Shown piece after piece: positions 48,927-56,383 of a stretch of 64,000 bases of DNA. The stretch's first letter is position 1. Each line of letters opens with the position of its first letter. A program made the translations under genes and the position numbers. The stretch comes from Acidimicrobiaceae bacterium UBA7830 (GTDB taxonomy: Bacteria; Actinomycetota; Acidimicrobiia; Acidimicrobiales; Ilumatobacteraceae): positions 16,359 to 80,358 of the forward strand of contig DLTS01000036.1 in assembly GCA_002501485.1 (NCBI GenBank), in the 5' to 3' direction. Below the pieces are notes generated by a model, which did not search any database, was not told where the DNA came from, and saw only the letters and a list, made by a program, of their open reading frames with translations.

Positions 48927-49826
48927 TCAGGTGGCGGGCATGATGCGACCGACAAACTCGATGACGGCAGCGTTGAAGATGTCATTGCGATCGCCTGCCA
49001 CCATGTGACCAGCGTCAGCTACGTCAGCAATCTCCGCATGTGGAACAAGTTTCTTCAATTCACTAACGCTTTCATCGCTGACGATGTCGCTCATGCGCCC
49101 CCTGACGAGCATGGTGGGGATGTCAATCAGTGTTGCGGCGTCACTTAGTTCAGTGCGAACAATCGAGCTGCTCTGCTCCTCGGCCTCATTTCGCTCGCTG
49201 ACGAATCGTGGGTCCCAGTGCCAGTACCAGCGTCCGTCGCCTCGTTGGCGAAGGTTCTTTTTCAACCCCGATGAATCTTTTGGACGAGGACGGTGAGGGT
49301 TGTAGAGCGCAACGGCATCCGCTGCCTCATCAAGACTGTCGAAACCTCGCATGCCCGAGCGCATAAATTCTTGAATTTTGACGCGTCCGGCCGTTTCGAT
49401 TCTTGGGGCCACGTCGACGAGCACGAGGCAACTTGCGAGTGGTGTGCGCCCTGAACGCGCGATCGTTGCGATGGCGAGCATTGATGCGAGTCCACCGAGA
49501 GATGCTCCAACGAGTGCTGGTGGTTGCGTGCAGGTTGCTGCAACCTCGATGAGGTCATCTGCGTAACGCTGCAGGGCGTAGTCGCCATCGGGTGACCAGT
49601 CGCTGTCGCTGTGGCCTCGAAGGTCGACCGACACGGCCCGGTAGCCAGCGTGTGCGAAGGCTGCACCTGCCCCTCCCCAGGCGTGGCGGGTCTGTCCCCC
49701 GCCGTGCATGAGCATCACGGTGGGAGCGTCGTCAGGCCCGTAGATATCGGCAGCTAATGTCAGGCCACTGCCGGCCACTCTGACGGTTCCACGGGGTGCA
49801 GCGTCGAAGGCGGGGGGTGAACTCAT
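48927..49826 (-). CDS. Alpha/beta-fold hydrolase
   Basis: A roughly 299-residue enzyme from ATG 49826 (MSSPPAFDAAPRG). Oxyanion loop HGGGQ (41-45), nucleophile elbow VGASLGG (Ser109), an acidic LVRGRMSDIVSDESV region for the catalytic Asp, and the catalytic His in DAGHMVAGD. A lid region lies between residues 150 and 215. The substrate is unknown; esterase or epoxide-hydrolase-like activity is plausible. It is convergent with the EamA gene and divergent from the LysE gene. Confidence 0.87.
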   Translation of the reverse strand: MSSPPAFDAAPRGTVRVAGSGLTLAADIYGPDDAPTVMLMHGGGQTRHAWGGAGAAFAHAGYRAVSVDLRGHSDSDWSPDGDYALQRYADDLIEVAATCTQPPALVGASLGGLASMLAIATIARSGRTPLASCLVLVDVAPRIETAGRVKIQEFMRSGMRGFDSLDEAADAVALYNPHRPRPKDSSGLKKNLRQRGDGRWYWHWDPRFVSERNEAEEQSSSIVRTELSDAATLIDIPTMLVRGRMSDIVSDESVSELKKLVPHAEIADVADAGHMVAGDRNDIFNAAVIEFVGRIMPAT

Positions 49827-49857
49827 TTCCCTATCGTGGCAGGTAGCGTTCGCCGCC

Positions 49858-50487
49858 ATGCCAGCGGCCGAGTCTCTTCTTTCTTTTGCTGCGGCCTCAT
49901 TTGTTCTCCTCATCATTCCGGGCCCTGCAGTGCTCTACATCGTGAACCGTTCAATGTCTGATGGTCGGTCGGTTGCCCTCGCCTCGGTTGCCGGTCTCGA
50001 GCTCGGCAACCTGACTCATGCCGTTGCGGCGACGGCCGGTTTATCTGCTGTCATCGCAGCCTCAGCAACCGCGTTTGGCGTCATCAAGTGGGCCGGAGCG
50101 GTGTATCTCGTCGGCGTTGGTCTCAGCACGTTGGTGCGTCGTCCTGACGCGGTCTCCCTTTCGGTCGATCATCTGCCGAGGCGAAAAGCATTTAGCCAGG
50201 GCGTGATCGTCAACGTGTTGAACCCAAAGGTCGCATTGTTCTTCTTGTCGTACCTGCCGCAGTTTGTCGATGAGAGTCGAGGGCCAGCCTGGTCACAAGT
50301 GCTCACGTTGGGCGTCGTGTTTGTGGTGATCGGCTCTGTCACTGACTCGACGTGGGCGATCACAACGAGTGGGTTGCGCGACATGCTTCTGAGGGGCCGC
50401 TCGCTGGCATTCGTGCAGCGCTGGGTGTCGGGCTCGGTGTTCGTTGCGCTCGGTGTGCTCGCAGCCCGCGCTCACCGAGTCACTTAG
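49858..50487 (+). CDS. LysE/RhtB family amino acid exporter
   Basis: A 209-residue protein with about six helices. The N-terminal pattern IPGPAVLYIVNRSMSDGRSVALASVAG, then FGVIKWAGAVYLVGVGL and KAFSQGVIVNVLNPKVALFFLSYLPQFV, is typical of LysE/RhtB exporters of amino acids or homoserine lactones. The start lies 31 bases from the divergent hydrolase start. It overlaps the convergent EamA gene by eight bases at the stops. Confidence 0.9.
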   Translation: MPAAESLLSFAAASFVLLIIPGPAVLYIVNRSMSDGRSVALASVAGLELGNLTHAVAATAGLSAVIAASATAFGVIKWAGAVYLVGVGLSTLVRRPDAVSLSVDHLPRRKAFSQGVIVNVLNPKVALFFLSYLPQFVDESRGPAWSQVLTLGVVFVVIGSVTDSTWAITTSGLRDMLLRGRSLAFVQRWVSGSVFVALGVLAARAHRVT

Positions 50488-51406
50488 ACACTGCCGTTGG
50501 TGATGTGTGTGACTCACGAGGTCGCTGAGATCGACTGAGTAGGACAAGGCCGAGAAGAATCACTACCCCTGATATCCATCCCTGTGCCGGCAGACGTTCA
50601 CCAAGTACGACAAATGCGGCGAGTGCGGCTGTGAGCGGCTCGACCAGTGTGATCGACACTGCCGTTGACGCATGCAGTTGCCGAAGACCCCAGCCATACA
50701 GCAAGTAGGCGATGCCTGCCGTCAAGACGCCAAGGTGAAGCAGCATCACTATGCCACTCGTCGACCACACCCAACCTACATCACTGCTCGAGACGACTGA
50801 AGCGATCAGAAATGGGCCGAGTATGAATGCGGCAAGAGCAAACTGGGAAGCGAGAGCCTCGGTTGACCCCACTCCTCGCGAAATGAGGACGCTGGTGGTG
50901 TGTGCATACACGGCGTATCCGAACCCGGCAGCCATTGCGGATATCACCCCAAAGAGCGAGAGCGATATCAGCGATGAATCGTTTGCTCCGGCGGCAGCGA
51001 GAATTGCAACTCCAACGAGCATGACTGCGGTGCCGGTGCACCACTTCATGCCTGGGTTTCTTCGGAGTAGTGCGAGATCGATGAGGCCGGAGAACATCGG
51101 GCCGCTTCCGAGCGCAATGACAGTTCCGGCTGCAACGCCCGAACGTTCCACACCAAAAAAGAACGCTGGCTGATAGAGGGCCGCGCCGAATGCCCCACAC
51201 AACACGAGGTTGCGATTCACCCCAGTCATTGTGTGGTGTAGTTGCTTCGACGGGCTGCACATCCACAGAGTGATTGCTCCAAGGGCGATACGGATCGCTC
51301 CAACCGTCCACACAGACGTTCCATCGGGGCCGAGCGCTCGAGCGGTGCCTGTAGTGCCAAAAAGTGCCGCTGCCGCAACAACTGCAAAGATGGCGCGGCC
51401 GGGCAT
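50480..51406 (-). CDS. EamA/DMT family membrane transporter
   Basis: A roughly 308-residue protein from ATG 51406 (MPGRAIFAVVAAAALFGTTG). About ten helices in two EamA repeats; FGTTGTARALGP early and VSITLVEPLTAALAAFVVLGERLPAQGWISGVVILLG late are typical family signatures. The frame is open to 51733, but that part lies on the coding strand complement of the nitroreductase. The substrate is unknown. It is divergent from the nitroreductase gene with 57 bases between. Confidence 0.86.
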   Translation of the reverse strand: MPGRAIFAVVAAAALFGTTGTARALGPDGTSVWTVGAIRIALGAITLWMCSPSKQLHHTMTGVNRNLVLCGAFGAALYQPAFFFGVERSGVAAGTVIALGSGPMFSGLIDLALLRRNPGMKWCTGTAVMLVGVAILAAAGANDSSLISLSLFGVISAMAAGFGYAVYAHTTSVLISRGVGSTEALASQFALAAFILGPFLIASVVSSSDVGWVWSTSGIVMLLHLGVLTAGIAYLLYGWGLRQLHASTAVSITLVEPLTAALAAFVVLGERLPAQGWISGVVILLGLVLLSRSQRPRESHTSPTAVSK

Positions 51407-51463
51407 GACGCCATTGTGACATCGGTTGGGGTCGAGCGGCCGCGTCAATGGCAAACTGTCGAG

Positions 51464-52048
51464 ATGAGTTCCGATTCGCTGCCGGCCGATACCTTTGCAA
51501 CGCTTCGCGCAATTGTGGAAGATCGGCGAACCAACATGCTGGTTGATCGTGACCGAGAGGTCTCCGAAGACATTGTGCGAGATCTTTGTGAGCTTGCAAT
51601 GTGGGCGCCGAATCATAAACGCACATGGCCCTGGAGGTTTGCAGCCTTTTCGGGTGACGGCAGGGTTCGACTTGGCGAAGCATGCGCTCAAGATCTCACC
51701 GCCGGAGGATCTGATGATGAGTTCAAAATTCAAAAGGTTCGGTCAAAGTACACCCGAGTGCCTTGCGTGCTCGTGGTTGGATCAGCTCCCGATGATCATG
51801 CAACGTTTCATGATGAGAATCGTGATGCCGTGTCAGCGGGAATTCAAAATGCATTGCTCGGGGCAACGTCGCTCGGGCTGGCTTCATTTTGGTCGACGGC
51901 GCCGGTCATCGATGGGGCTCACACCCTTGAGCTGTGTGGCTTTGAGTCGGGCACTCGGCTCATCGGGATGATTTATCTCGGTTGGCCAACTGGCGACACG
52001 TTGCCCGGTATGCGACCGGACCTCGAGATCAACATTGTCTCTTCGTAA
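51464..52048 (+). CDS. Nitroreductase family FMN oxidoreductase
   Basis: A 194-residue protein from ATG 51464 (MSSDSLPADTF). RRTNMLVDRDREVSEDIVRDLCELAMWAPNHKRTWPWRF is the FMN-phosphate and dimer region; GIQNALLGATSLGLASFWSTAP and IYLGWPTGDTLPG lie in the second half. Such enzymes reduce nitroaromatics, quinones or flavins with NAD(P)H, and in actinobacteria some are linked to F420 chemistry. The specific role is unknown. Confidence 0.88.
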   Translation: MSSDSLPADTFATLRAIVEDRRTNMLVDRDREVSEDIVRDLCELAMWAPNHKRTWPWRFAAFSGDGRVRLGEACAQDLTAGGSDDEFKIQKVRSKYTRVPCVLVVGSAPDDHATFHDENRDAVSAGIQNALLGATSLGLASFWSTAPVIDGAHTLELCGFESGTRLIGMIYLGWPTGDTLPGMRPDLEINIVSS

Positions 52049-52097
52049 CACGGACCGATCTCATCAATCTTGCGACGCCCTGCGCCCCGCCAGTGAC

Positions 52098-52520
52098 TCA
52101 ATTCAGAATCTCGAGTGTTTCTTCGGTGATGTCGCCCTCGATGATGCGGTAGCAACGTGTTTCTGGTGACTCACGCTTCAACGACACGATGATGTAGTGC
52201 CAATTCGGATCTGGCGCTTGACCAACATCGGTCGGGCTTGGAAACGGCTCGGAGTGAGTGTGGCTGTGAACTACACCAATCACCTCGTCGTTGCGGTCTT
52301 CGACTTCGCGCTCGATTCGAAGGTGATCTTTGGGGTCGATCGTGTACACCCGGGCTGATCCCGCAGTGTTGAAGCATGGGTGGAACTCGTCGACGACATC
52401 AGCATCTGAACCGATTGTCGGGCCTGAAATGAGACCGCATGCCTCGAGTGGGTACGCCTTCACCGCCTCATGGATGATGGCATCGAGAACGGCTCGCCGG
52501 ATCTGAATCACAACGACCAC
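52098..52520 (-). CDS. Mec-like JAMM/MPN+ metallopeptidase
   Basis: A 140-residue zinc peptidase of family M67. The JAMM residues are all present: Glu26 in PLEACGL and HSHTHSEPFPSPTD (His85, His87, Ser95, Asp98). The closest known relative is Mec (Rv1334), which removes cysteine from the sulfur-carrier protein CysO in cysteine synthesis. In mycobacteria mec is followed by cysO and cysM; those genes are not adjacent here, so the partner is unknown. It lies 10 bases downstream of a small unknown gene. Confidence 0.9.
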   Translation of the reverse strand: MVVVIQIRRAVLDAIIHEAVKAYPLEACGLISGPTIGSDADVVDEFHPCFNTAGSARVYTIDPKDHLRIEREVEDRNDEVIGVVHSHTHSEPFPSPTDVGQAPDPNWHYIIVSLKRESPETRCYRIIEGDITEETLEILN

Positions 52521-52530
52521 GCTAGTGGGT

Positions 52531-52968
52531 TCACACGGCTACAAGTTGATGCACCTCGAGCACTTGATGCTTGCCACCTGCCGAGTAGACGTCAGCGCGC
52601 ACCGAACGTTGACCGGAGACATCCCAGCCCATCATCTCGGCAAGGAGGGGTTCGATTACGCCCCAGGTGCCGTCGGCACCCGTCCAAAACAGCCGACCGT
52701 CAAGAAGTGGGCCGCGTAGGGAAATTGTGACCACTCGACGTTGAGGCGTCATCTGCTGTCCGTGGCGTCGGGCGACAGCCTCGCGAAGGCGAAGTTCTGC
52801 TTCGAGGTCGCTGTCGTCGTGCAACGCGAATGCACTCGTTCCCAGCGATGACATGGCCGCCTGGTCATGAACGTGTTCGATCGGTGTCGACAACCTTCTA
52901 GCTGCTGATGGGTGACGCAATACGGCCGCCAATGGTTCTGGGTCGTGATGTGATGAGAAATTGTTCAT
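52531..52968 (-). CDS. Hypothetical protein, possible glycerol-3-phosphate dehydrogenase C-terminal-like domain
   Basis: A roughly 145-residue protein from ATG 52968 (MNNFSSHHDPEPLAAVLRHP); no homolog is recognised with confidence. The second half, LFWTGADGTWGVIEPLLAEMMGWD followed by VSGQRSVRADVYSAGG, resembles the helical C-terminal domain of aerobic glycerol-3-phosphate dehydrogenases, but the catalytic FAD part is missing. No signal peptide or membrane helix. It is 10 bases upstream of the Mec-like gene on the same strand and divergent from smpB. Confidence 0.55.
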   Translation of the reverse strand: MNNFSSHHDPEPLAAVLRHPSAARRLSTPIEHVHDQAAMSSLGTSAFALHDDSDLEAELRLREAVARRHGQQMTPQRRVVTISLRGPLLDGRLFWTGADGTWGVIEPLLAEMMGWDVSGQRSVRADVYSAGGKHQVLEVHQLVAV

Positions 52969-53058
52969 ATGCAGCACGGTAAGGAAGGGGTGTGACAATC
53001 TCCCGGGCGCCCGTGGTCTCGCAGTGCGGTCAGTCGCACTCGGTAACCTTTGTTCACC

Positions 53059-53535
53059 ATGGCTCCGCCCGGCACCAAGATCATCGCAAGTAACCGCCGT
53101 GCCCGGCATGACTATGCGATTTCAGACTCGATTGAGGCTGGTATCTCTTTGCTGGGGAGCGAGGTGAAAAGTCTTCGTGAGGCGCAGGTGCAACTCAACG
53201 ATGGCTTTGCGCGATTCCGCAGTGGCGAGTTGTGGCTTGAGGGGGTTGCGATTGCGCCCTACGGGTTTGCCGTGGGATTCGGTGCCCACGAGCAGGACCG
53301 CCCTCGAAAACTGCTGTTGCATCGAGCCGAACTCAAACGCCTCAGCGACCAGGTAGATCGCGAACGGGTGTCGATCATTCCCCTTGCGATGTACTTCAAG
53401 AACGGCCGGGTGAAGGTCGAACTTGGAATTGGTAAGGGCCGCACAAAAGCCGACAAGCGCCAGTCGATCGCTGCAAAAGACGCACAGCGCGATATTGAGC
53501 GCGAGATGGGCCGACGCAACAAATACAACAGGTAG
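53059..53535 (+). CDS. smpB: SsrA-binding protein
   Basis: A 158-residue protein from ATG 53059 (MAPPGTKIIASNRRARHDY). It has the SmpB core: IEAGISLLGSEVKSLREAQVQLNDGFARF, then LLLHRAELKRLSDQVDRE and the basic C-terminal tail GKGRTKADKRQSIAAKDAQRD. SmpB carries tmRNA to stalled ribosomes. The tmRNA gene itself lies about 0.74 kb downstream on the same strand, past a divergently oriented GNAT gene. Confidence 0.95.
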   Translation: MAPPGTKIIASNRRARHDYAISDSIEAGISLLGSEVKSLREAQVQLNDGFARFRSGELWLEGVAIAPYGFAVGFGAHEQDRPRKLLLHRAELKRLSDQVDRERVSIIPLAMYFKNGRVKVELGIGKGRTKADKRQSIAAKDAQRDIEREMGRRNKYNR

Positions 53536-53561
53536 TAGTTAGCCAGTTAGCGGCAGTTGGC

Positions 53562-54155
53562 TCAGCGAGGTTGGCGCCACATCCCCCACTGATGTGGGCC
53601 TTGGGATCTGTCATTTTCGTCATCGGTCATGAGATCCCATTCAGTTCTTACCTCGAATCCGTGGCGGCGGTAATACGCCACGTTCTCTTCGGTCTCAGTT
53701 TCGAGATAGCACCCAAGCCCTTCAGCATCGGCAATCGCAAAGACTTCTCCCATGAGTGCTGCGCCGAAACCTGTCCGTTGCCAGTCAGGGTGGGTTGCCA
53801 ACATGTTGAGATACCAGTGGGGCTCCGGAGGTGTGTTCGCCTCAGAGAATGTTCCGTAGGCCACAAACCGAGAGAGCCGCCATGCCGGGTCATCACGTGG
53901 TTCATCCTCAACTTCGGCTTCAGGTCGACCCGGAGGGGTCCACTTGGCAAACGCCACCCCATCACTTGTGCACCAGGTGCTGTTCAGCGCCACTCCCCTG
54001 CCAATGACCCATCGAAACACTCCTTGACCATTTTGTTCGTAGTCATCGTCATCTGGAAAGAACCAGCGCATCACCGGATCAGCACAGAATGCCCGCCAAC
54101 CGGTGACTGCAAGTTGTTTGATTTCGGACGGTGTCGCTTGATGAATACCACTCAT
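53562..54155 (-). CDS. GNAT family N-acetyltransferase
   Basis: A roughly 197-residue protein from ATG 54155 (MSGIHQATPSEIKQLAVTGW). The acetyl-CoA-binding motif A is LNMLATHPDWQRTGFGAALMGEVF, followed by CYLETETEENVAYYRRHGFEV, both typical of GNAT enzymes. The frame is open up to 54356, but that section overlaps the 5' end of the tmRNA gene on the other strand and has no conserved residues. The acetyl acceptor is unknown. It lies between smpB and ssrA. Confidence 0.83.
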   Translation of the reverse strand: MSGIHQATPSEIKQLAVTGWRAFCADPVMRWFFPDDDDYEQNGQGVFRWVIGRGVALNSTWCTSDGVAFAKWTPPGRPEAEVEDEPRDDPAWRLSRFVAYGTFSEANTPPEPHWYLNMLATHPDWQRTGFGAALMGEVFAIADAEGLGCYLETETEENVAYYRRHGFEVRTEWDLMTDDENDRSQGPHQWGMWRQPR

Positions 54156-54363
54156 AGGTTCAATAGCCTCGCAGACCGGCAGCGACGCCCCGGTGTCCGG
54201 TTGTTTCACCGTTGTTGTAGGTTGAGCGGCAACATAACTACACAGGTACTTGTACCTAGTGGGTGCGTTCATACGGGGCTGACCGGTTTCGACGTCAGTA
54301 TCGCTTGGGCGAATCTGCGACCCGAGTTGCTCAGACTCGAGAAACGGGGCAACCATAAGAATT

Positions 54364-54393
54364 GCCGATGAGCAGTTCGCTCTTGCCGCCTGA
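54364..54393 (+). other. tmRNA proteolysis-tag reading frame (ADEQFALAA-stop)
   Basis: GCC GAT GAG CAG TTC GCT CTT GCC GCC TGA encodes ADEQFALAA, ending in the ALAA typical of SsrA degrons. The resume codon is 90 nt from the 5' end and 11 nt after the 3' strand of the predicted first pseudoknot, matching the E. coli geometry. A longer reading from GCA at 54349 (ATIRI before ADEQFALAA) is possible but would start inside the pseudoknot stem. Confidence 0.8.
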
Positions 54394-54474
54394 TTCAGGT
54401 GAGTAAAGAGTCATCGTGACCAGAAATGGCGCACGGGGCCGGTCCGCCGCAGCCCGGCAACAGAAGCGGAGGAT

Positions 54475-54512
54475 GACGACGAGAAAGACCGTTGACGGCG
54501 AGAAAGACCGCT
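54475..54512 (+). repeat. 19-nt tandem duplication inside tmRNA
   Basis: Units 54475-54493 and 54494-54512 match at 17 of 19 positions, each containing GCGAGAAAGACCG or GACGAGAAAGACCG. A third, weaker AGGAAAGACTG follows at 54520-54530. They sit after the tag, where tmRNAs carry successive pseudoknots, so the duplication may have copied one pseudoknot element. Confidence 0.8.
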
Positions 54513-54647
54513 GCCTCTCAGGAAAGACTGAGCGCTGATCGCAAGATCAATCGACCCGCCGATGAGCCGGCGTCAGGCTCGCAGACGGGAATGGTCGTAG
54601 CGGGTCCGTTCACGGGCTGATGGACGGGGGTTCGATTCCCCCCAGCT

Positions 54648-54684
54648 CCACTTTGGGGGACTTGTAGAAATACAGGTTTTCTCT
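54648..54684 (+). repeat. Imperfect direct repeat, copy 1, at the tmRNA 3' end
   Basis: This 37-nt unit starts on the last three bases of ssrA (CCA) and matches 56334-56370 at 32 of 37 positions. The core GGGGGACTTG is identical. It contains a weak AGAAA / TTTCT stem that is conserved although three of the loop bases differ between copies. The position at the 3' end of a tmRNA gene is where integrases often act. Confidence 0.75.
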
Positions 54685-54784
54685 AGTAGCAGTCGGAGCT
54701 GACACCGGCGCCGCAGTAGTTGTATTTGTTGATCGAGCCACACAGGCGGCTCCCTGGAAAAGCTGCAGTCTAAGACGGGCAGAC

Positions 54785-56128
54785 TCAGCGGTCAGCGAGC
54801 ACATTCACCGACATGACTTCATTTAAGTCGATGTAGGCATCTGGGTCTGTAACTGATCCGACTGAGTTGTCAAAGTACGTATCAAAGACTGTGATATCCG
54901 CAACGACGGTCTCGGCGAGGAGAAGTTGTTTGAGCTCTTGCGCAGTCGCCTCTGGATTCTGAAAGAGGAGTTCGACGGCCCTTGCGGCAGCGATGGGTGT
55001 CGCATGCGAGGTATCGGCGAACTCATAATCCAGTGGAATCTCGACGAAAACGATGTTGTCTAGATTTTCTCGGACAAAATCCCCATGAAGATCTACGAGC
55101 CCTTGCCGAGACGACACCGATGATGCTTCACCCCAAGCCTCCGAGTAGTCCCGGTACCAAGCAATGAAGAGGGTGTGCTCCAAAGCATCCGGATCATCCG
55201 TGATCACATAGACATTGCCTGCGTGAGGGTAGGGATACACACCCAGTTCCGGGTCGCCGTCAACTCCTGCGTTCTCGAGGGACGACAGGTAAAGAGCGTT
55301 CGTTGTCTTAAGTCTTTCCACCTCTTGAAAGCTGTCGTCCCCAATTACGAACGGATCCGTGCCAGCATGACTGCTCGCACTGATGATTACAGTTTCGTCC
55401 GTATGGATCGCTTCAAAGCTTGTTGCCGATCCACCCTCAAAGGCGAAAAGCGTAAAGCTGCCACGCTGGGCGAACGTCAAGAATGTGTCCCGCACACGGT
55501 CGCCGTGTTCCTTAGCAGCGTCTTCTCCGAAAATGTCACTCATGACGACTTTGACCGGGCCGTCACCCACCGACTCGAAATAGAGCTCACCCCATGTAGG
55601 GTCTGGATTCTCGAGGAAGTAAAAGATGCCCGCATCCTCATCGCCAATGAGTACCGATGCGGGCTCGCCCTCTGAACCAGACAACTTTACGAGCTCCCTC
55701 ACGCGAGGGGCATCCTCTTCGCCGACATACCCATCGCAGGCGGCAACGGCGGCTTCCACGGCTCCAAAAGTTTCACCGCCAAGCACTTCTTCCGATGCCC
55801 CGTTATTCATGACGAAGTCGACAATCATCACTAGGTCGGAATAGTTGGTATGCATTTCCGAAGCCAATGCGTCAATGAAGCACTCTGCGAAACCTTCGCT
55901 GCCAGAGAGGAAGGCGAACTCGAAGTAGTTGATGAGGTCGACTCTCCACTCTTCCTCCTCCGAGCGGTCCAACTCATTGCTCTGGACAGAGTCGTCGTTC
56001 ACGGGCAAATTCGCGTCCACGGAGGTTTCTGGCTGCTGAGCCGGCTGAGACTCCAACCGATCGTCGCTGCCACAAGCGGACATAGTGGCACACAGGACAA
56101 TCAGTAAGAGGAAGCATCTTCGCCACAT
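54785..56128 (-). CDS. Lipoprotein with a divergent subtilisin-like (S8) protease domain
   Basis: About 447 residues from ATG 56128 (MWRRCFLLLIVLCATMSACG). The N terminus is a lipoprotein signal with lipobox Cys19; a Glu/Asp-rich linker (about 40-60) follows. Later segments resemble an S8 protease in order: VKVVMSDIFG (Asp198), EHGDRVRDT (His208), a YPYPHAGNVYVITDDPD strand pair, and DTSHATPIAAARAVELL (Ser374), which corresponds to GTSHATP with D replacing G. The Asp-His spacing of ten is short, as in an S8 subset with D-x-F...HG. It may be an exported protease or an inactive homolog. The gene looks richer in A/T than its neighbours. Confidence 0.62.
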   Translation of the reverse strand: MWRRCFLLLIVLCATMSACGSDDRLESQPAQQPETSVDANLPVNDDSVQSNELDRSEEEEWRVDLINYFEFAFLSGSEGFAECFIDALASEMHTNYSDLVMIVDFVMNNGASEEVLGGETFGAVEAAVAACDGYVGEEDAPRVRELVKLSGSEGEPASVLIGDEDAGIFYFLENPDPTWGELYFESVGDGPVKVVMSDIFGEDAAKEHGDRVRDTFLTFAQRGSFTLFAFEGGSATSFEAIHTDETVIISASSHAGTDPFVIGDDSFQEVERLKTTNALYLSSLENAGVDGDPELGVYPYPHAGNVYVITDDPDALEHTLFIAWYRDYSEAWGEASSVSSRQGLVDLHGDFVRENLDNIVFVEIPLDYEFADTSHATPIAAARAVELLFQNPEATAQELKQLLLAETVVADITVFDTYFDNSVGSVTDPDAYIDLNEVMSVNVLADR

Positions 56129-56241
56129 CGACACCCCGAGATCTTGGCATTTCTCAAAGGGATCTCTCAAACCTCGCAAACATCCGCCACTACGATGCAA
56201 TCAAGTGGCTATGGAAGAAGAGCAAAACACTCCCTTTCCCC

Positions 56242-56272
56242 TGTGATCAACATCGAGAATTCATGTGATCAA
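56242..56272. promoter_or_regulatory. Paired 9-nt direct repeats upstream of the lipoprotein gene
   Basis: TGTGATCAA occurs at 56242-56250 and 56264-56272, 22 bases start to start (about two helical turns), each carrying the palindrome TGATCA. AACATCGA also occurs twice nearby (56249 and 56279). This lies 114-144 bases upstream of the lipoprotein ATG, so it could be a tandem operator. No promoter boxes can be asserted. Confidence 0.4.
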
Positions 56273-56333
56273 ACCCGCAAACATCGAACCCAACCCAAGA
56301 CGCCAACAGGCTCAAACCATTCCTACAGAACCC

Positions 56334-56370
56334 CCACTATGGGGGACTTGCAGAAATGAACGTTTTCTCT
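56334..56370 (+). repeat. Imperfect direct repeat, copy 2
   Basis: Matches 54648-54684 at 32 of 37 positions and in the same orientation. Just before it, CCCCC and GGGGG (56331-56345) can form a five-pair hairpin with loop ACTAT. It ends 14 bases before the stop of the propeller-like gene (read on the - strand). The two copies bracket a segment of about 1.65 kb that holds only the lipoprotein gene. Confidence 0.75.
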
Positions 56371-56383
56371 CGTGGAAATCAAG

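Larger units (their letters stand above)
54275..54650 (+). ncRNA. ssrA: Transfer-messenger RNA
   Basis: About 376 nt. The 5' end GGGGCTGACCGGTTTCGACG is a near-universal tmRNA start; the 3' end has the T-arm GGGGGTTCGATTCCCCCCA and acceptor strand AGCTCCA. The acceptor pairs GGGGCT with AGCTCC. CCA is not encoded; the bases after 54650 are CT. Around 54323-54352 a pseudoknot-like PK1 forms (CGAG/CTCG, and TTGC/GCAA). From the 11-nt spacing after PK1, the resume codon is GCC at 54364 and the tag reads ADEQFALAA, stop TGA at 54391. A 19-nt tandem duplication lies within the later pseudoknot region. The tmRNA tags and frees stalled ribosomes with SmpB. Confidence 0.95.

Noticed and set aside
53110..53140. 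Longer start for the 52531 gene upstream of 52968
   Set aside because: The extension to 53109 lies over the smpB start region on the other strand and carries no conserved residues.
54610..54804. 64-residue open frame on the - strand ending in a GGIEPP-like peptide
   Set aside because: It is the antisense of the tmRNA 3' end and the adjacent repeat; such peptides arise from RNA genes. The real feature is ssrA.
56331..56345. CCCCC-ACTAT-GGGGG hairpin as a transcription terminator
   Set aside because: It is not followed by a T-run in the direction of the nearby genes, so it is described only as part of the repeat.
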